A stretch of DNA of 42,824 bases from Shimia sp. R10_1 (GTDB lineage Bacteria; Pseudomonadota; Alphaproteobacteria; Rhodobacterales; Rhodobacteraceae): the NCBI RefSeq assembly GCF_017744095.1, contig NZ_JAGHQX010000017.1, positions 1 through 42,824 of the forward strand. The letters are read 5' to 3'. Every line of letters starts with the position of its first letter. The stretch's first letter is position 1. Both the position numbers and the translations under genes were made by a program. Below the pieces are notes generated by a model, which was not told the DNA's origin, did no database searches, and was given only the letters and a program-made list of their open reading frames with translations. Positions 26,317 through 35,091 of this stretch are shown here, in pieces.

Positions 26317-26338
26317 AAATGGAACATACATTCCATTT
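26317..26338. promoter_or_regulatory. Probable IolR operator before the transporter-iol operon
   Basis: AAATGGAA (26317-26324) and TTCCATTT (26331-26338) form a perfect inverted repeat with a 6-base spacer. This is an exact GGAA-N6-TTCC, the motif reported for RpiR-type IolR in Sinorhizobium. It lies about 80 bases before the binding-protein start. Confidence 0.7.
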
Positions 26339-26366
26339 GATTGGGATTTCAATATTTAATTCTAGA

Positions 26367-27182
26367 TCAGGCGTTTTTCTCCGCACCAATCGAAACCGCC
26401 AGCGTGATGGCAAGGCTCAGCGTCGCCGACAACGATCTGAAGGCGCCAAAGTCCACCTCTGAAACACACAACGGCAAAACCCCCTTGAGCTGGATCGGGC
26501 TGATCAGTGTATCTGTGATCGCAACAACGGGGATGCCCTGCCCGGCACAATGCGACGCCAGCGCAACCGTATCTTCGGAGTAAGGCGCAAATGTAATGGC
26601 AATCAACGCATCACCTTTTCGCACAGAATGCCGCTGACTCAGATTCCCGGTGCCGTCATGCAGCATGGCCGGGATCTGCATTTTCTCAAACGCATATACC
26701 AGATAGGACGCAACAGGATAGGCGCGGCGCAGCCCAACAACATGTATCATATTGGCCTTGCTCAGTTGGGCCACTGCAGTGTCCAGGCTGCGAGGATCAA
26801 CAGAGTTTGTAAGGTTTTCAAGGGACATCCGCCCAGCATCCACAAATTCCGCGAGCAGCGCCGATGGGCTTCCCGCACCACTTTCACGCAAAGCAGTCAA
26901 TCGGCTTTCATAGTCAGGAAACCCGGTTGAAACAGACTCCTTGAAAAGCTTTTGCATCTCTGAATAGCCGCGAAACCCCATGATTTGGCAAAACCGCATC
27001 ATCGCCGACGGTTGCACCTGTGCAGCTGTCGCCAACTCCGCAACGGTGCAAAAAGCAATGCGGTCAGAATGCTCCGCCAGATATTCCGCACACTGTCGCA
27101 TCCGCTTCGGCAAGTTCTCCGACACATCACGCAAACGTTGATGAAACATGTCGACATTTTGCGGCGCAGCGGGGTTTTGCAT
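26367..27182 (-). CDS. iolR: RpiR-family regulator of inositol genes (IolR-like)
   Basis: Regulator of 271 aa with an N-terminal HTH_6 domain (about 10-85; VAELATAAQVQPSAMMRFCQ) and a SIS domain (about 110-250; NMIHVVGLRRAYPVA, ALIAITFAPYSEDT). I place the start at 27182, with GGAG upstream; earlier in-frame ATGs would run over the divergent promoter. In rhizobia the homologous IolR represses iol genes and is released by a phosphorylated intermediate made by IolC. Here it lies between the two iol transcription units, with candidate operators on both sides. It ends 28 bases before the 26317 operator. Confidence 0.85.
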   Translation of the reverse strand: MQNPAAPQNVDMFHQRLRDVSENLPKRMRQCAEYLAEHSDRIAFCTVAELATAAQVQPSAMMRFCQIMGFRGYSEMQKLFKESVSTGFPDYESRLTALRESGAGSPSALLAEFVDAGRMSLENLTNSVDPRSLDTAVAQLSKANMIHVVGLRRAYPVASYLVYAFEKMQIPAMLHDGTGNLSQRHSVRKGDALIAITFAPYSEDTVALASHCAGQGIPVVAITDTLISPIQLKGVLPLCVSEVDFGAFRSLSATLSLAITLAVSIGAEKNA

Positions 27183-27234
27183 ATTGGCTCCAGTAGATCT
27201 TGACAGAATGGCTCCATCCGACGATAGCGCATAT

Positions 27235-27248
27235 AGAATTTTTATTCC
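27235..27248. promoter_or_regulatory. Second IolR-like site before the Gfo/Idh-iolG unit
   Basis: AGAA-TTTTTA-TTCC differs from the GGAA-N6-TTCC motif at one base. It lies in the divergent gap between iolR and the dehydrogenase gene, 22 bases before that gene's start, where it could control both. Confidence 0.45.
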
Positions 27249-27270
27249 ATACAATTGGGAGGAATCACGC

Positions 27271-28398
27271 ATGAGCGAGCAACTTGGCATCGGCCTGATT
27301 GGCACAGGGTACATGGGCAAAACACATGCTCTGGCGTACCGCAACGTTCAGGCCGTGATGGGGGGCCTCCCCAGCATCCGCCTGAAGACACTATGCGACA
27401 CCCCGCGCACAAAGGCCGAAGAGATGGCCAGCCAATTCGGGTTTGAGCAAGGCAGCGACGACTGGCGGAGCCTGCTCACCGATCCAGACATCCACATTGT
27501 GTCCGTCACCACACCAAATCAGCTGCACAAAGAAATGGCACTGGAGCTGATTGCAGCGGGCAAACATGTCTGGTGCGAAAAACCTATGGCGCTCACACTC
27601 GAAGATGCCACCGAAATGGAAGCCGCAGCACGCGCGGCTGGCGTGCGCACCCTGACCGGCTACAATTATGTAAAGAACCCCATTTTCAAACTGGCGCAGG
27701 ATCTTATAGCCGATGGCGCCATTGGCGCACCGGTGCATTTCCGTGGCTGGGTCGACGAAGATTATCAAGCCGACCCCAACTTGCCCTGGACATGGCGCGC
27801 GCGTCTCAAAGATGCTGGCCTTGGCACCTTGGGCGATCTGGGCTGTCATCTTGTCTCAATGGCCTATGGTCTTATGGGCCCCATTGAAAGCCTCATCGGT
27901 GATATGCAAACCGTGCACGCGACACGTCCGATGCCCGATGGCTCCGGGCATGGGGACGTGGAAAACGAAGACACCGCAAGCGCTCTGGTGCGTTTTGCCA
28001 GTGGGGTGCAGGGGTCCATTTCCACCTCGCGATCCGCCTGGGGACGCAAAAACAGGCTTGCTTTTGAAGTGCACGGCACAAAGGGTATGATCTGTTTCGA
28101 TCAGGAGCGCATGAATGAGCTTCAGCTTTATGAAAACAGCGGCCCCAAAGCGCAGCAAGGCTTCAAAACCATACTCGCCGGGCCAGAGCACGCCCCCTAC
28201 GGCAGCTTTTGCCCAGCCGCCGGTCACCAACTTGGCTTCAATGATTTGAAAGTGATCGAAGCTGCGGAACTTCTGAGCGCGATTTCCGAAAACCGCGCCG
28301 CCTATCCAGATTTCACCGCAGCACTGGAATTTGAAAAGGTGATCCACGCCATCGCACAAAGCGCGCGCACAGGCACGCGCGTCACCATCGGAGGATAA
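27271..28398 (+). CDS. Gfo/Idh/MocA-family oxidoreductase, probable inositol-isomer dehydrogenase
   Basis: NAD(P)-dependent dehydrogenase of 375 aa. The Rossmann motif is GIGLIGTGYMGKTHA (6-20), the catalytic lysine is in CEKPMAL, and the active-site His region is GDLGCHLVSMAYGLMG. The C-terminal alpha/beta domain is of normal length. Start at 27271 with GGGAGG upstream. It is followed directly by iolG and shares the inositol promoter region, so a role with another inositol isomer or inositol derivative (for example scyllo- or D-chiro-inositol, or a keto-inositol) is likely but not proven. Confidence 0.85.
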   Translation: MSEQLGIGLIGTGYMGKTHALAYRNVQAVMGGLPSIRLKTLCDTPRTKAEEMASQFGFEQGSDDWRSLLTDPDIHIVSVTTPNQLHKEMALELIAAGKHVWCEKPMALTLEDATEMEAAARAAGVRTLTGYNYVKNPIFKLAQDLIADGAIGAPVHFRGWVDEDYQADPNLPWTWRARLKDAGLGTLGDLGCHLVSMAYGLMGPIESLIGDMQTVHATRPMPDGSGHGDVENEDTASALVRFASGVQGSISTSRSAWGRKNRLAFEVHGTKGMICFDQERMNELQLYENSGPKAQQGFKTILAGPEHAPYGSFCPAAGHQLGFNDLKVIEAAELLSAISENRAAYPDFTAALEFEKVIHAIAQSARTGTRVTIGG

Positions 28399-28404
28399 GT
28401 GACC

Positions 28405-29394
28405 ATGACACTACGTATTGCAATTTTGGGAGCCGGGCGGATTGGCCAAGTCCACGCACGTGCGGTTGGCGCAAATCCAAAGGCACAACTTATCGCCGTG
28501 ATGGATGTCTTTGAAGAAGCTGCAAAAAAACTGGCAGACACCTACGGCGCAGACATTCGCGACATCGAAACGATTGAGACTGCGACCGATATCGATGCGG
28601 TGATCATCTGCACCCCCACAGACACACACGCCGATCTTATTGAGCGGTTTGCCAAAGCTGGGAAAGCCATTTTCTGCGAAAAACCGGTGGATCTGAGCGC
28701 TGAACGTGTGCGGGCATGCCTCCAAACGGTGACCGAACAAGACGCAAAACTGATGATTGGCTTCAACCGTCGCTTTGATCCACATTTCGGTGCTCTGAAA
28801 GCAACGATCGACGCTGGTGACATTGGCACGGTCGAACAGATAACCATCACATCTCGCGATCCGGGTCTGCCACCGCATGAATACATCGGCGTCTCAGGCG
28901 GCATCTTCCGCGATATGACAATCCATGATTTTGACATGGCGCGTTTTTTGCTGGGTGAAGAGGTCGTTCAAGTCTATGCCACCGCAGCGGCACTCGTGGA
29001 TCCCAGCATTCGGGAGCTGGACGATTACGACACCGCAACCGTCGTGCTCACAACCGCATCCGGCAAGCAGGCGACCATCCTAAACTCGCGCCGTGCCACC
29101 TATGGCTATGATCAACGTATCGAAGTGCACGGTTCAAACGGAATGGTTCAGGCCGAAAACCAACGCCCTGTCAGCATCGAGGTTGCCACCGCTGACGGCT
29201 ACACCCGGCCCACCCTGCATGACTTCTTCATGACCCGCTACATTGATGCCTACGCGGCAGAGTTGAATGCCTTCATGGCGGCACTCAATGATGGCGCGGC
29301 AATCTCGCCAAACGGGCAAGACGGGCTCGACGCACTGCGCCTGGCGGATGCTGCACTTGAATCCGTGCGCACAGGCAAAGCGATTTCTCTCTAA
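28405..29394 (+). CDS. iolG: Inositol 2-dehydrogenase IolG
   Basis: Dehydrogenase of 329 aa that oxidises myo-inositol to scyllo-inosose, the first step of the pathway. Motifs: LRIAILGAGRIGQVHA for NAD, FCEKPVDL with the catalytic Lys, FNRRFDPHFG, and DMTIHDFDMARFLLGE with the active-site Asp and His. The ATG at 28405 is 10 bases after GGAGG; a GTG at 28399 (spacing 4) is an alternative that adds two residues. It directly follows the other Gfo/Idh gene and provides the substrate for IolE encoded in the leftward operon. Confidence 0.92.
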   Translation: MTLRIAILGAGRIGQVHARAVGANPKAQLIAVMDVFEEAAKKLADTYGADIRDIETIETATDIDAVIICTPTDTHADLIERFAKAGKAIFCEKPVDLSAERVRACLQTVTEQDAKLMIGFNRRFDPHFGALKATIDAGDIGTVEQITITSRDPGLPPHEYIGVSGGIFRDMTIHDFDMARFLLGEEVVQVYATAAALVDPSIRELDDYDTATVVLTTASGKQATILNSRRATYGYDQRIEVHGSNGMVQAENQRPVSIEVATADGYTRPTLHDFFMTRYIDAYAAELNAFMAALNDGAAISPNGQDGLDALRLADAALESVRTGKAISL

Positions 29395-29411
29395 TCGCAC
29401 AACGGTATATC

Positions 29412-29441
29412 GTATGGCCGGGAACGTTTTTCTGGCCATAC
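29412..29441. terminator. Hairpin between convergent iolG and acetylation operon
   Basis: GTATGGCC (29412-29419) and GGCCATAC (29434-29441) form an 8-bp stem with a 14-base loop that holds a T-run. It lies between two convergent transcription units and may serve both, though no T-tail follows directly. Confidence 0.55.
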
Positions 29442-29455
29442 TGTTCCACCACCAG

Positions 29456-30760
29456 TCAATACACCGAGATCTGCGCAATGCGCGCGCCCTTTGCAGGTGT
29501 GACCACAATCTCCACAGGTTGACGGTCTCCAAAAAACGAAAAATTGCTCAACAAATTGGACGCCCGCATATCAACGGGCACAGCGCTCCTGCGCCCCAGA
29601 TAGACCTTGGATTTTGATCCATTGTCAAACCGCACCTCCATATAGAAGCTCTGCTTGCCAATATCTTCGGCGACCACTTCTATCCCTGAAATGGACACCC
29701 CCTCAGCCGGGCGTACAGTCGTGCTTGAGGCCCCAATCATGACTTGAGCGGGCTTCTCATCCACCTCGTCCCGCCGCAACGCGCCCAACAGTTGCCTGAG
29801 AAACGAGGGGGAATTGAAACTTTCAGTATATGGTATTTCCCAAACCACCAGCGCATGCTGCTTCTGGTCTAACGCGCCGGACAACACATAGGCCTCGATC
29901 GCACCGATCGGCCCGCCACCGGAAACGGAAAAATTCTCCACATCACGATCAAACGCAAACGCAAGCGCGTCGGCGACGCGATAGTGGTCCCGTTTGTACC
30001 GATTGGAAAAACTGCTCCCAACCAAGGCAATGGAGGGCGCTTGCAGAGATGTATCCAACAAACCGCCTGCGCGCGACAAGTCAAAGGCGGCAGCGGTCTC
30101 TACTTGCACCGACGTGCCGCATGTTGTGCGGACGACGTCAGCAAGGGATCCCTCTTCCTCAATCTGGCCTGCGATCACCAAATCTTGCTCCGCCAGTTTC
30201 CCGTCATTCGGGAACAAATCTGGAACGGCGGCGTTGGTCGCCTGAGCCAAAGCCAACGCACTGATTGCAGCCCCTGTGGTGGTCCAATGCGTATCCCTGC
30301 GAAAATAAAACGGATTCTGCCGATTTGTATGCGCAAGCGCTTCTTCCGATAAGTTCGGCACGATCGCACCCGCATTGGCCAACTCGCTGATCAAGGCATC
30401 AAAAGAAACCTGTGCCGCAGCCACATCATACTGACGGCCACCCATCGCAGCATCAAGCACCTGCTGCCCTGCAATCACAGGGCGCGGCGGTGCCATCAAG
30501 ATTGCCAAATGTACATCTCGCTTGCCAAACTCCGCAACAATCGCTTGCACCAATTGGCGCGACGTCGATTTCATATCGTAGCGGTCCTTCAATTGATCCT
30601 GTGTGAAAATCCACCCGCTGTCTGCGTCGCTATAAACCGGAGCCACTTTGGCGATTTTCTTTGGCAGCATATCTTTGTCCAACAAGGCTTCGCAGTAGGG
30701 CGCCGCCTGCGCCGCACCGGCTGCCAAGAATGACGCCATCAAATAGCATAACTGTTTCAT
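29456..30760 (-). CDS. AlgX/AlgJ-type SGNH acetyltransferase-like protein, periplasmic
   Basis: Protein of 434 aa with a Sec signal (MKQLCYLMASFLAAGAAQA). The SGNH-like domain (about 25-315) has the DxxH-type motif RRDTHWTTTGA and the nucleophile region VGSSFSNRY, and a C-terminal beta-rich domain (about 320-434) resembles the carbohydrate-binding part of AlgX. Such proteins move acetyl groups onto a polysaccharide in the periplasm. It overlaps the algJ-like gene by ATGA and ends the four-gene operon. The substrate glycan is unknown, since no alginate synthesis genes are in view. Confidence 0.8.
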   Translation of the reverse strand: MKQLCYLMASFLAAGAAQAAPYCEALLDKDMLPKKIAKVAPVYSDADSGWIFTQDQLKDRYDMKSTSRQLVQAIVAEFGKRDVHLAILMAPPRPVIAGQQVLDAAMGGRQYDVAAAQVSFDALISELANAGAIVPNLSEEALAHTNRQNPFYFRRDTHWTTTGAAISALALAQATNAAVPDLFPNDGKLAEQDLVIAGQIEEEGSLADVVRTTCGTSVQVETAAAFDLSRAGGLLDTSLQAPSIALVGSSFSNRYKRDHYRVADALAFAFDRDVENFSVSGGGPIGAIEAYVLSGALDQKQHALVVWEIPYTESFNSPSFLRQLLGALRRDEVDEKPAQVMIGASSTTVRPAEGVSISGIEVVAEDIGKQSFYMEVRFDNGSKSKVYLGRRSAVPVDMRASNLLSNFSFFGDRQPVEIVVTPAKGARIAQISVY

Positions 30761-31770
30761 GGAAAATCTCTCCTGGTTGTCAAAAATCTCTCAGGGATCT
30801 CCCAAACGACGATGGACGGGAGCGAGGAATACGTCGCGCGGTTCTCAAGGAACGCATCCATCGGAACGAAGGGTCCCTGCCCGACACGGCTCACATTCAG
30901 AATGTCCAACTGCAGCGCTTGCTTGAGAAACCCCTCAAAGTGAAAGTCTGATTTCGCTGAAAAACTTGTTCCCACCAGCGCAACCGGGATGTTTGCCTCC
31001 CCAAACAAGCCGCCCGAGACGGCAACAGTGGTCTCGTAGCGCGCGATCATTTCTGGCGACGGCCCAACCACCTCGCGCAACCGGCCTGTCGCCACAAACG
31101 ACAGCAAGTCCCCCTCAAAACGGCTCTCCCCCAATGCGACGGTCTGCACATCCACCTGAGGGAGGTCCAGTTCACCCAGCGCCTCCGCAATCGCCTCAGC
31201 AGCGCGTTGCGCACCTGCGGGCGACCAATGCGTGTCGGTGCGCATAAAGCTGTCTTCAGGACTCAGCGCAGGGCGCAAATCCACAACAGGCAATCCCAAC
31301 GCCGAAATGGTTGTCAGCGCACGCGCGTAACGTTGATCAAACCCTTCTGACCGCCCTCGCCGCAAGCGAAAGGTCTGCATTCGGGCTTTGTCAGGCACAA
31401 CAACAGGAACAAGCGCCATTCCTTCGCGGGCCAAAACATCAGAGACCCGCGCCAACTCCGCCGCGAGGTCGCGCGTCTCAACAGGCTCCTGAAACTCCTC
31501 CGCGGTAAAGAGCCAATCCTCCGCACCGGCAACGGCGCCACCCGCAGGTTCCCGAAAGATCAGCCACTTGGCCGCAGCCCAAAGTGCGATCGCGTTTTCA
31601 TGGGCAGGAATGGATCGCTCAAACCGGGTCTCAAACCCGCGCTGATAGCTGCCATTTGCCCACCCTTGAGTTGGATCATCAATATCAGTGCGGGAAAATG
31701 CCGTCACCGAGAGCACCAGCATCAGTGTCGCAATGCCTATGGTGCAAATTGTGTCTGCTTTCACTTGCAT
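30757..31770 (-). CDS. algJ: AlgJ-like O-acetyltransferase
   Basis: Membrane-anchored periplasmic protein of 337 aa. A single N-terminal helix (about 7-24, ICTIGIATLMLVLSVTA) is followed by an SGNH-like domain with the family motif GAEDWLF, the DTHWSPAGA active-site Asp-His pair and the nucleophile GTSFSAKSDF. I place the start at 31770, 11 bases after the algI-like stop, with GAGGAT upstream. AlgJ-type proteins accept acetyl groups brought across the membrane by the MBOAT partner and pass them to the glycan. Confidence 0.82.
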   Translation of the reverse strand: MQVKADTICTIGIATLMLVLSVTAFSRTDIDDPTQGWANGSYQRGFETRFERSIPAHENAIALWAAAKWLIFREPAGGAVAGAEDWLFTAEEFQEPVETRDLAAELARVSDVLAREGMALVPVVVPDKARMQTFRLRRGRSEGFDQRYARALTTISALGLPVVDLRPALSPEDSFMRTDTHWSPAGAQRAAEAIAEALGELDLPQVDVQTVALGESRFEGDLLSFVATGRLREVVGPSPEMIARYETTVAVSGGLFGEANIPVALVGTSFSAKSDFHFEGFLKQALQLDILNVSRVGQGPFVPMDAFLENRATYSSLPSIVVWEIPERFLTTRRDFP

Positions 31771-31781
31771 GCCCAAGATCC

Positions 31782-33158
31782 TCAAAACTGAAAGTAAAGA
31801 AAGGGGCTGTCCGTACGCGCCTGCAGAACGACAAAACACAGCATAGACAGCACCGCAGATTTCAGGGCTGGCATAGGTTTCCATTGTGGCAGGCAAAGCG
31901 CTGGCGCAATGGAAATGCAGAGCCCGACAGCAAGAAACAGCATTTCACTCGGGGCTGTGAGCGTCACCAGTTCGGGCCGCATCGCAACGCCGTTCACCCC
32001 CAGCATACCAGCATACATCTGAAGCGCCTGCGCCAGTGTTTCCGCGCGAAAGATCACCCAACCAACAATCACAAACACCATGGTCAATGGCCATGCGATG
32101 GCCTTGGGCCAGACGCTCTCACGCTGCTTGGCGCCAAGGGCACGCTCGATCGCCATCAAGCCACCATGCCACGCCCCCCAAATCAAAAACGTCCAGTTCG
32201 CCCCATGCCAGATGCCGCCCAGCAGCATTGTCAAAAGCAGATTTCGATAGGTTTTCAGCGGGCCACAGCGATTACCGCCCAGCGGCACATAAAGATAGTC
32301 ACGCAACCAAGTCGACAGGCTGATATGCCAGCGCCGCCAAAACTCCGTCACCGAACGGCTGACATAAGGCGCATTGAAATTCTCTGGAAAATGAAAGCCA
32401 ATCATCAGGCCAAGCCCAATCGCCATCGCAGAGTAACCCGCAAAATCAAACAAGAGCTGCACGGAATAGGCCACCGCTCCCAGCCAGGCCTCTGCCAGCG
32501 TCGGGTCGGGCAATGCGAACAGCCTGTCCGCCAAAGGCGCCACACTGTCTGCCACCAGCACTTTCATGGCCAGTCCATGCACAAAACGCCTCACTCCACG
32601 CAAAAACAGCGCCCGCGAATGGCGCCGCTGCTCAAACTGGTGTGCAAGGTCCTTGTAACGCAGCACCGGCCCCGCAATCAGCTGCGGGAACAAAGAAGAA
32701 AACGCCAGAAAATCGGATAGCTTTCTGGCTGGCGGCGTATCACCTCGCGACACGTCAACGATATAGCTGATTGATTGAAAGGTCAGAAACGACAACCCGA
32801 TGGGCAAAAGGATCTCTGGCACAATCAGCGCATCGCCCCCCAAGGCGGTGTTCAGATTGCCCAACAAAAATGTCGTGTATTTAAACCAGCCCAAAATCGC
32901 GAGATTAAACGCCACCCCAAGACGGACAGCCCAGATCTTTTGACGCGCGTTTTGGGCTTTCGCTGCCACACGACCTGCGAAATAGCTGCCGCCTGCAATC
33001 GCATAGAGGACGAGCAACGCATCCGCACGCCACCAGGCGTAAAAGACCGTGGACGCCAAAAGGATCAGCCAGTTTCTGGCGGATCTCGGCACCACATAGT
33101 AGACAGCAAGAAAGAGCGGCAGAAAACCAAAGACAAAAATAGGGGCGGAAAAAACCAT
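31782..33158 (-). CDS. algI: AlgI-like MBOAT O-acyltransferase
   Basis: Polytopic membrane acyltransferase of 458 aa. The MBOAT signature is visible in FWRRWHISLSTWLRDYLYVPLGGNR and in MLLGGIWHGANWTFLIWGAWHG, whose first His is the expected catalytic residue. Ten or more hydrophobic segments are spread through the protein. The ATG at 33158 lies four bases after the algF-like stop. In alginate producers AlgI transfers acetyl groups from the cytoplasm to periplasmic partners. The operon is complete enough (F, I, J, X types) to work as an acetylation machine. Confidence 0.9.
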   Translation of the reverse strand: MVFSAPIFVFGFLPLFLAVYYVVPRSARNWLILLASTVFYAWWRADALLVLYAIAGGSYFAGRVAAKAQNARQKIWAVRLGVAFNLAILGWFKYTTFLLGNLNTALGGDALIVPEILLPIGLSFLTFQSISYIVDVSRGDTPPARKLSDFLAFSSLFPQLIAGPVLRYKDLAHQFEQRRHSRALFLRGVRRFVHGLAMKVLVADSVAPLADRLFALPDPTLAEAWLGAVAYSVQLLFDFAGYSAMAIGLGLMIGFHFPENFNAPYVSRSVTEFWRRWHISLSTWLRDYLYVPLGGNRCGPLKTYRNLLLTMLLGGIWHGANWTFLIWGAWHGGLMAIERALGAKQRESVWPKAIAWPLTMVFVIVGWVIFRAETLAQALQMYAGMLGVNGVAMRPELVTLTAPSEMLFLAVGLCISIAPALCLPQWKPMPALKSAVLSMLCFVVLQARTDSPFLYFQF

Positions 33159-33162
33159 ACAA

Positions 33163-33747
33163 TCAGCCGCCGAGATTTGCGCCAAACTGGTTTTCGATCA
33201 ACTCCGCGCTCTCAGGTCGCGCCACCAGCGTCACGTTCTGCCCACGCCGCAATTGCAGCTCAAAGCGGCCCAGCACCCCGCTCCGCTCAGACCACACGGC
33301 AACCGACGCAGTGACGGGATTGACGGCACGGCCCCCAGCCGTGTTGGGCGGCGTGCTTCCAACCACCTCAACATGTTGATCCGGCACGATCAGGCGCACG
33401 GGAGACTCTGACAAATTTACAAGCGTCAACAGCACCTTTGATCGGTCCACACGCTTTGGCTCTTCAATGACCACGACCTGTCCCAGCGCATCACGCGCCA
33501 CCGTGTAATACACACCCGCCTGTGCACCGTCTGTCTTTGCTGCCGAGACAGGATGGAACACATCCCCCGCCGCCCCAAGCGACCGCACACCTAAGACCTC
33601 TGGCGCATGATCCGGCTCAATCCATCGAATGAATGCAGCGTCATCTGGCGGCGGCGCGTCATAAAGCTCATTGTCGGCAGCAAGCGCTGCACTTGCTGCG
33701 AAAATTGCTGTGACTGCGCGAAGGCATACACGTACAGAACGATCCAT
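33163..33747 (-). CDS. algF: AlgF-like periplasmic acetylation factor
   Basis: Exported protein of 194 aa with a signal peptide (VCLRAVTAIFAASAALA, cleavage near residue 23) and the AlgF-type opening ADNELYDAPPPDDAAFIRWI. The rest is beta-rich with no catalytic motif, as for AlgF, which helps acetyl transfer without being the enzyme itself. It is first in the operon and its stop is four bases before the MBOAT gene. Similarity to AlgF is modest, so the name rests partly on context. Confidence 0.72.
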   Translation of the reverse strand: MDRSVRVCLRAVTAIFAASAALAADNELYDAPPPDDAAFIRWIEPDHAPEVLGVRSLGAAGDVFHPVSAAKTDGAQAGVYYTVARDALGQVVVIEEPKRVDRSKVLLTLVNLSESPVRLIVPDQHVEVVGSTPPNTAGGRAVNPVTASVAVWSERSGVLGRFELQLRRGQNVTLVARPESAELIENQFGANLGG

Positions 33748-33837
33748 CAGACACTCCTCTCGCCTTCTGTGTAACGAGATGCAGTTCTGTTCGGAAAAAT
33801 CGAAAGTATATACTGCGCTCTATTAAGCGCGTGTCGC

Positions 33838-33942
33838 CTACCATCGGTCAGGGCGCACCAAACGCTCGCCCACGATCTTCACCGGTTTCAGCGCCACACA
33901 ATCCCGTATATCCTGCCCAGCAGGCCCAACCGGACGCAGCAT
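33838..33942 (-). CDS. Possible small protein of 34 aa
   Basis: This frame reads MLRPVGPAGQDIRDC and ends in ...GERLVRPDRW, with a G/C-rich third codon position like its neighbours, which is the main reason to consider it real. No clear ribosome binding site precedes the ATG; GTG codons at 33957 and 33963 could extend it and would overlap the start of the divergent deacetylase gene. I do not recognise a family with confidence. The remaining intergenic DNA (33748-33837) shows only a short palindrome, AGTATATACT, at 33805-33814. Confidence 0.35.
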   Translation of the reverse strand: MLRPVGPAGQDIRDCVALKPVKIVGERLVRPDRW

Positions 33943-33948
33943 CAAGGA

Positions 33949-35091
33949 ATGGATCACATACACAATTCGCCACGCTCCCCCCGTTTCATTGGCTCTGAAA
34001 TATACCGGGGGTCGTCTTACGGAAAATGGCACCCGCTGAGAATTCCACGTGTTTCAACAGTCATGGATCTTTCAAGAGCCCTTGGCTGGCTCCCGCGCGA
34101 GCAATACATCACGTCCCCCCGCGCCAAGCAGCAAGCTCTTACAGCATGGCACACGCCTGAGTATATCGCCGCATTGCAAGCCGCCGAAAACCAACAGCAT
34201 GTCTCAGCAGAGGCACGCGCCCGATTTAATCTGGGCACCGTTTCCAATCCCGTTTTCTCAGAGATGTTTCGTCGGCCAGCCACCTCTGCAGGTGGATCTA
34301 TTCTGGCAGGCCACTTGCTGGCGCAATCTGGCGTGGTCTTTAATCCCGGCGGCGGAACGCATCACGGCATGCCAGGACAGGCAAACGGGTTTTGCTATTT
34401 GAATGACCCTGTGCTCGCCATGAAAAGCCTGCGCGCCAATGGTGTGCAGAGGATCGCCTACATAGACATCGACGCGCACCATCCCGACGGGGTCGCGGTT
34501 GGGTTTTCCCACGATCCGGACTGTCTCATGATCTCAGTGCATGAAGAAAACTTATGGCCCAAGACCGGCACGCTTGATGATGACGCCGGCGGAAATGCCA
34601 TCAATCTACCTGTGCCACGCGGGTTTCACGATGATGACATGGCTTTGGTGCGAGACTCCCTTCTGTTGCCGCAAGTCACGGCATTTCGCCCTGAGGCAAT
34701 CGTGTTGCAATGCGGCGCCGACGGTGTCCGTGATGATCCGCTCTCACACCTCTGCCTTTCAAACAATGCGCATTGGCAAATCCTGACAACGCTAATCGGC
34801 ATCGCACCAAGGCTTTTGGTTCTCGGAGGGGGCGGCTACAATCCCTGGACTGTTGGCCGCCTGTGGACAGGGCTTTGGGGGATCCTCACAGGTCAGGACA
34901 TTCCAGCGCGGCTCCCTCCAGACGCCGAACAGATCCTCAGATCTCTGGAATTTCGAGGCAATTCACGTGGGAAAAATCCCCCCGTATCTTGGCTGCAAAC
35001 GTTGCAAGATCCGCCCAGTCGCGGCGCGCTCTCTGAAACTGTCCGGGCGCGCGTGCGCCATCTGTCACAGCGCCATGCGCGCTGGATCTGA
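33949..35091 (+). CDS. Histone deacetylase-family (AcuC-like) deacetylase
   Basis: Zinc deacetylase of 380 aa. Conserved features: GGGTHHG (active-site His pair), YIDIDAHHPDGV (zinc Asp and His), VLQCGADG (zinc Asp) and LVLGGGGYN at the C-terminal loop. Bacterial members remove acetyl or acyl groups from proteins or small amines and include AcuC. The N-terminus FIGSEIYRGSSYG is typical; the ATG at 33949 is the best in-frame start, with AAGGA very close upstream. It is divergent from the acetylation operon and converges on the LacI gene with a 9-base gap. Confidence 0.87.
   Translation: MDHIHNSPRSPRFIGSEIYRGSSYGKWHPLRIPRVSTVMDLSRALGWLPREQYITSPRAKQQALTAWHTPEYIAALQAAENQQHVSAEARARFNLGTVSNPVFSEMFRRPATSAGGSILAGHLLAQSGVVFNPGGGTHHGMPGQANGFCYLNDPVLAMKSLRANGVQRIAYIDIDAHHPDGVAVGFSHDPDCLMISVHEENLWPKTGTLDDDAGGNAINLPVPRGFHDDDMALVRDSLLLPQVTAFRPEAIVLQCGADGVRDDPLSHLCLSNNAHWQILTTLIGIAPRLLVLGGGGYNPWTVGRLWTGLWGILTGQDIPARLPPDAEQILRSLEFRGNSRGKNPPVSWLQTLQDPPSRGALSETVRARVRHLSQRHARWI

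Noticed and set aside
25183..26340. Open frame of 385 codons opposite the binding-protein gene
   Set aside because: Antisense to a gene with a signal peptide and clear family motifs; composition is unlike a real protein.
31584..32720. Open frame of 378 codons opposite the MBOAT gene
   Set aside because: Very rich in His, Gln, Arg and Pro with no domain; antisense to a clear AlgI-like protein.
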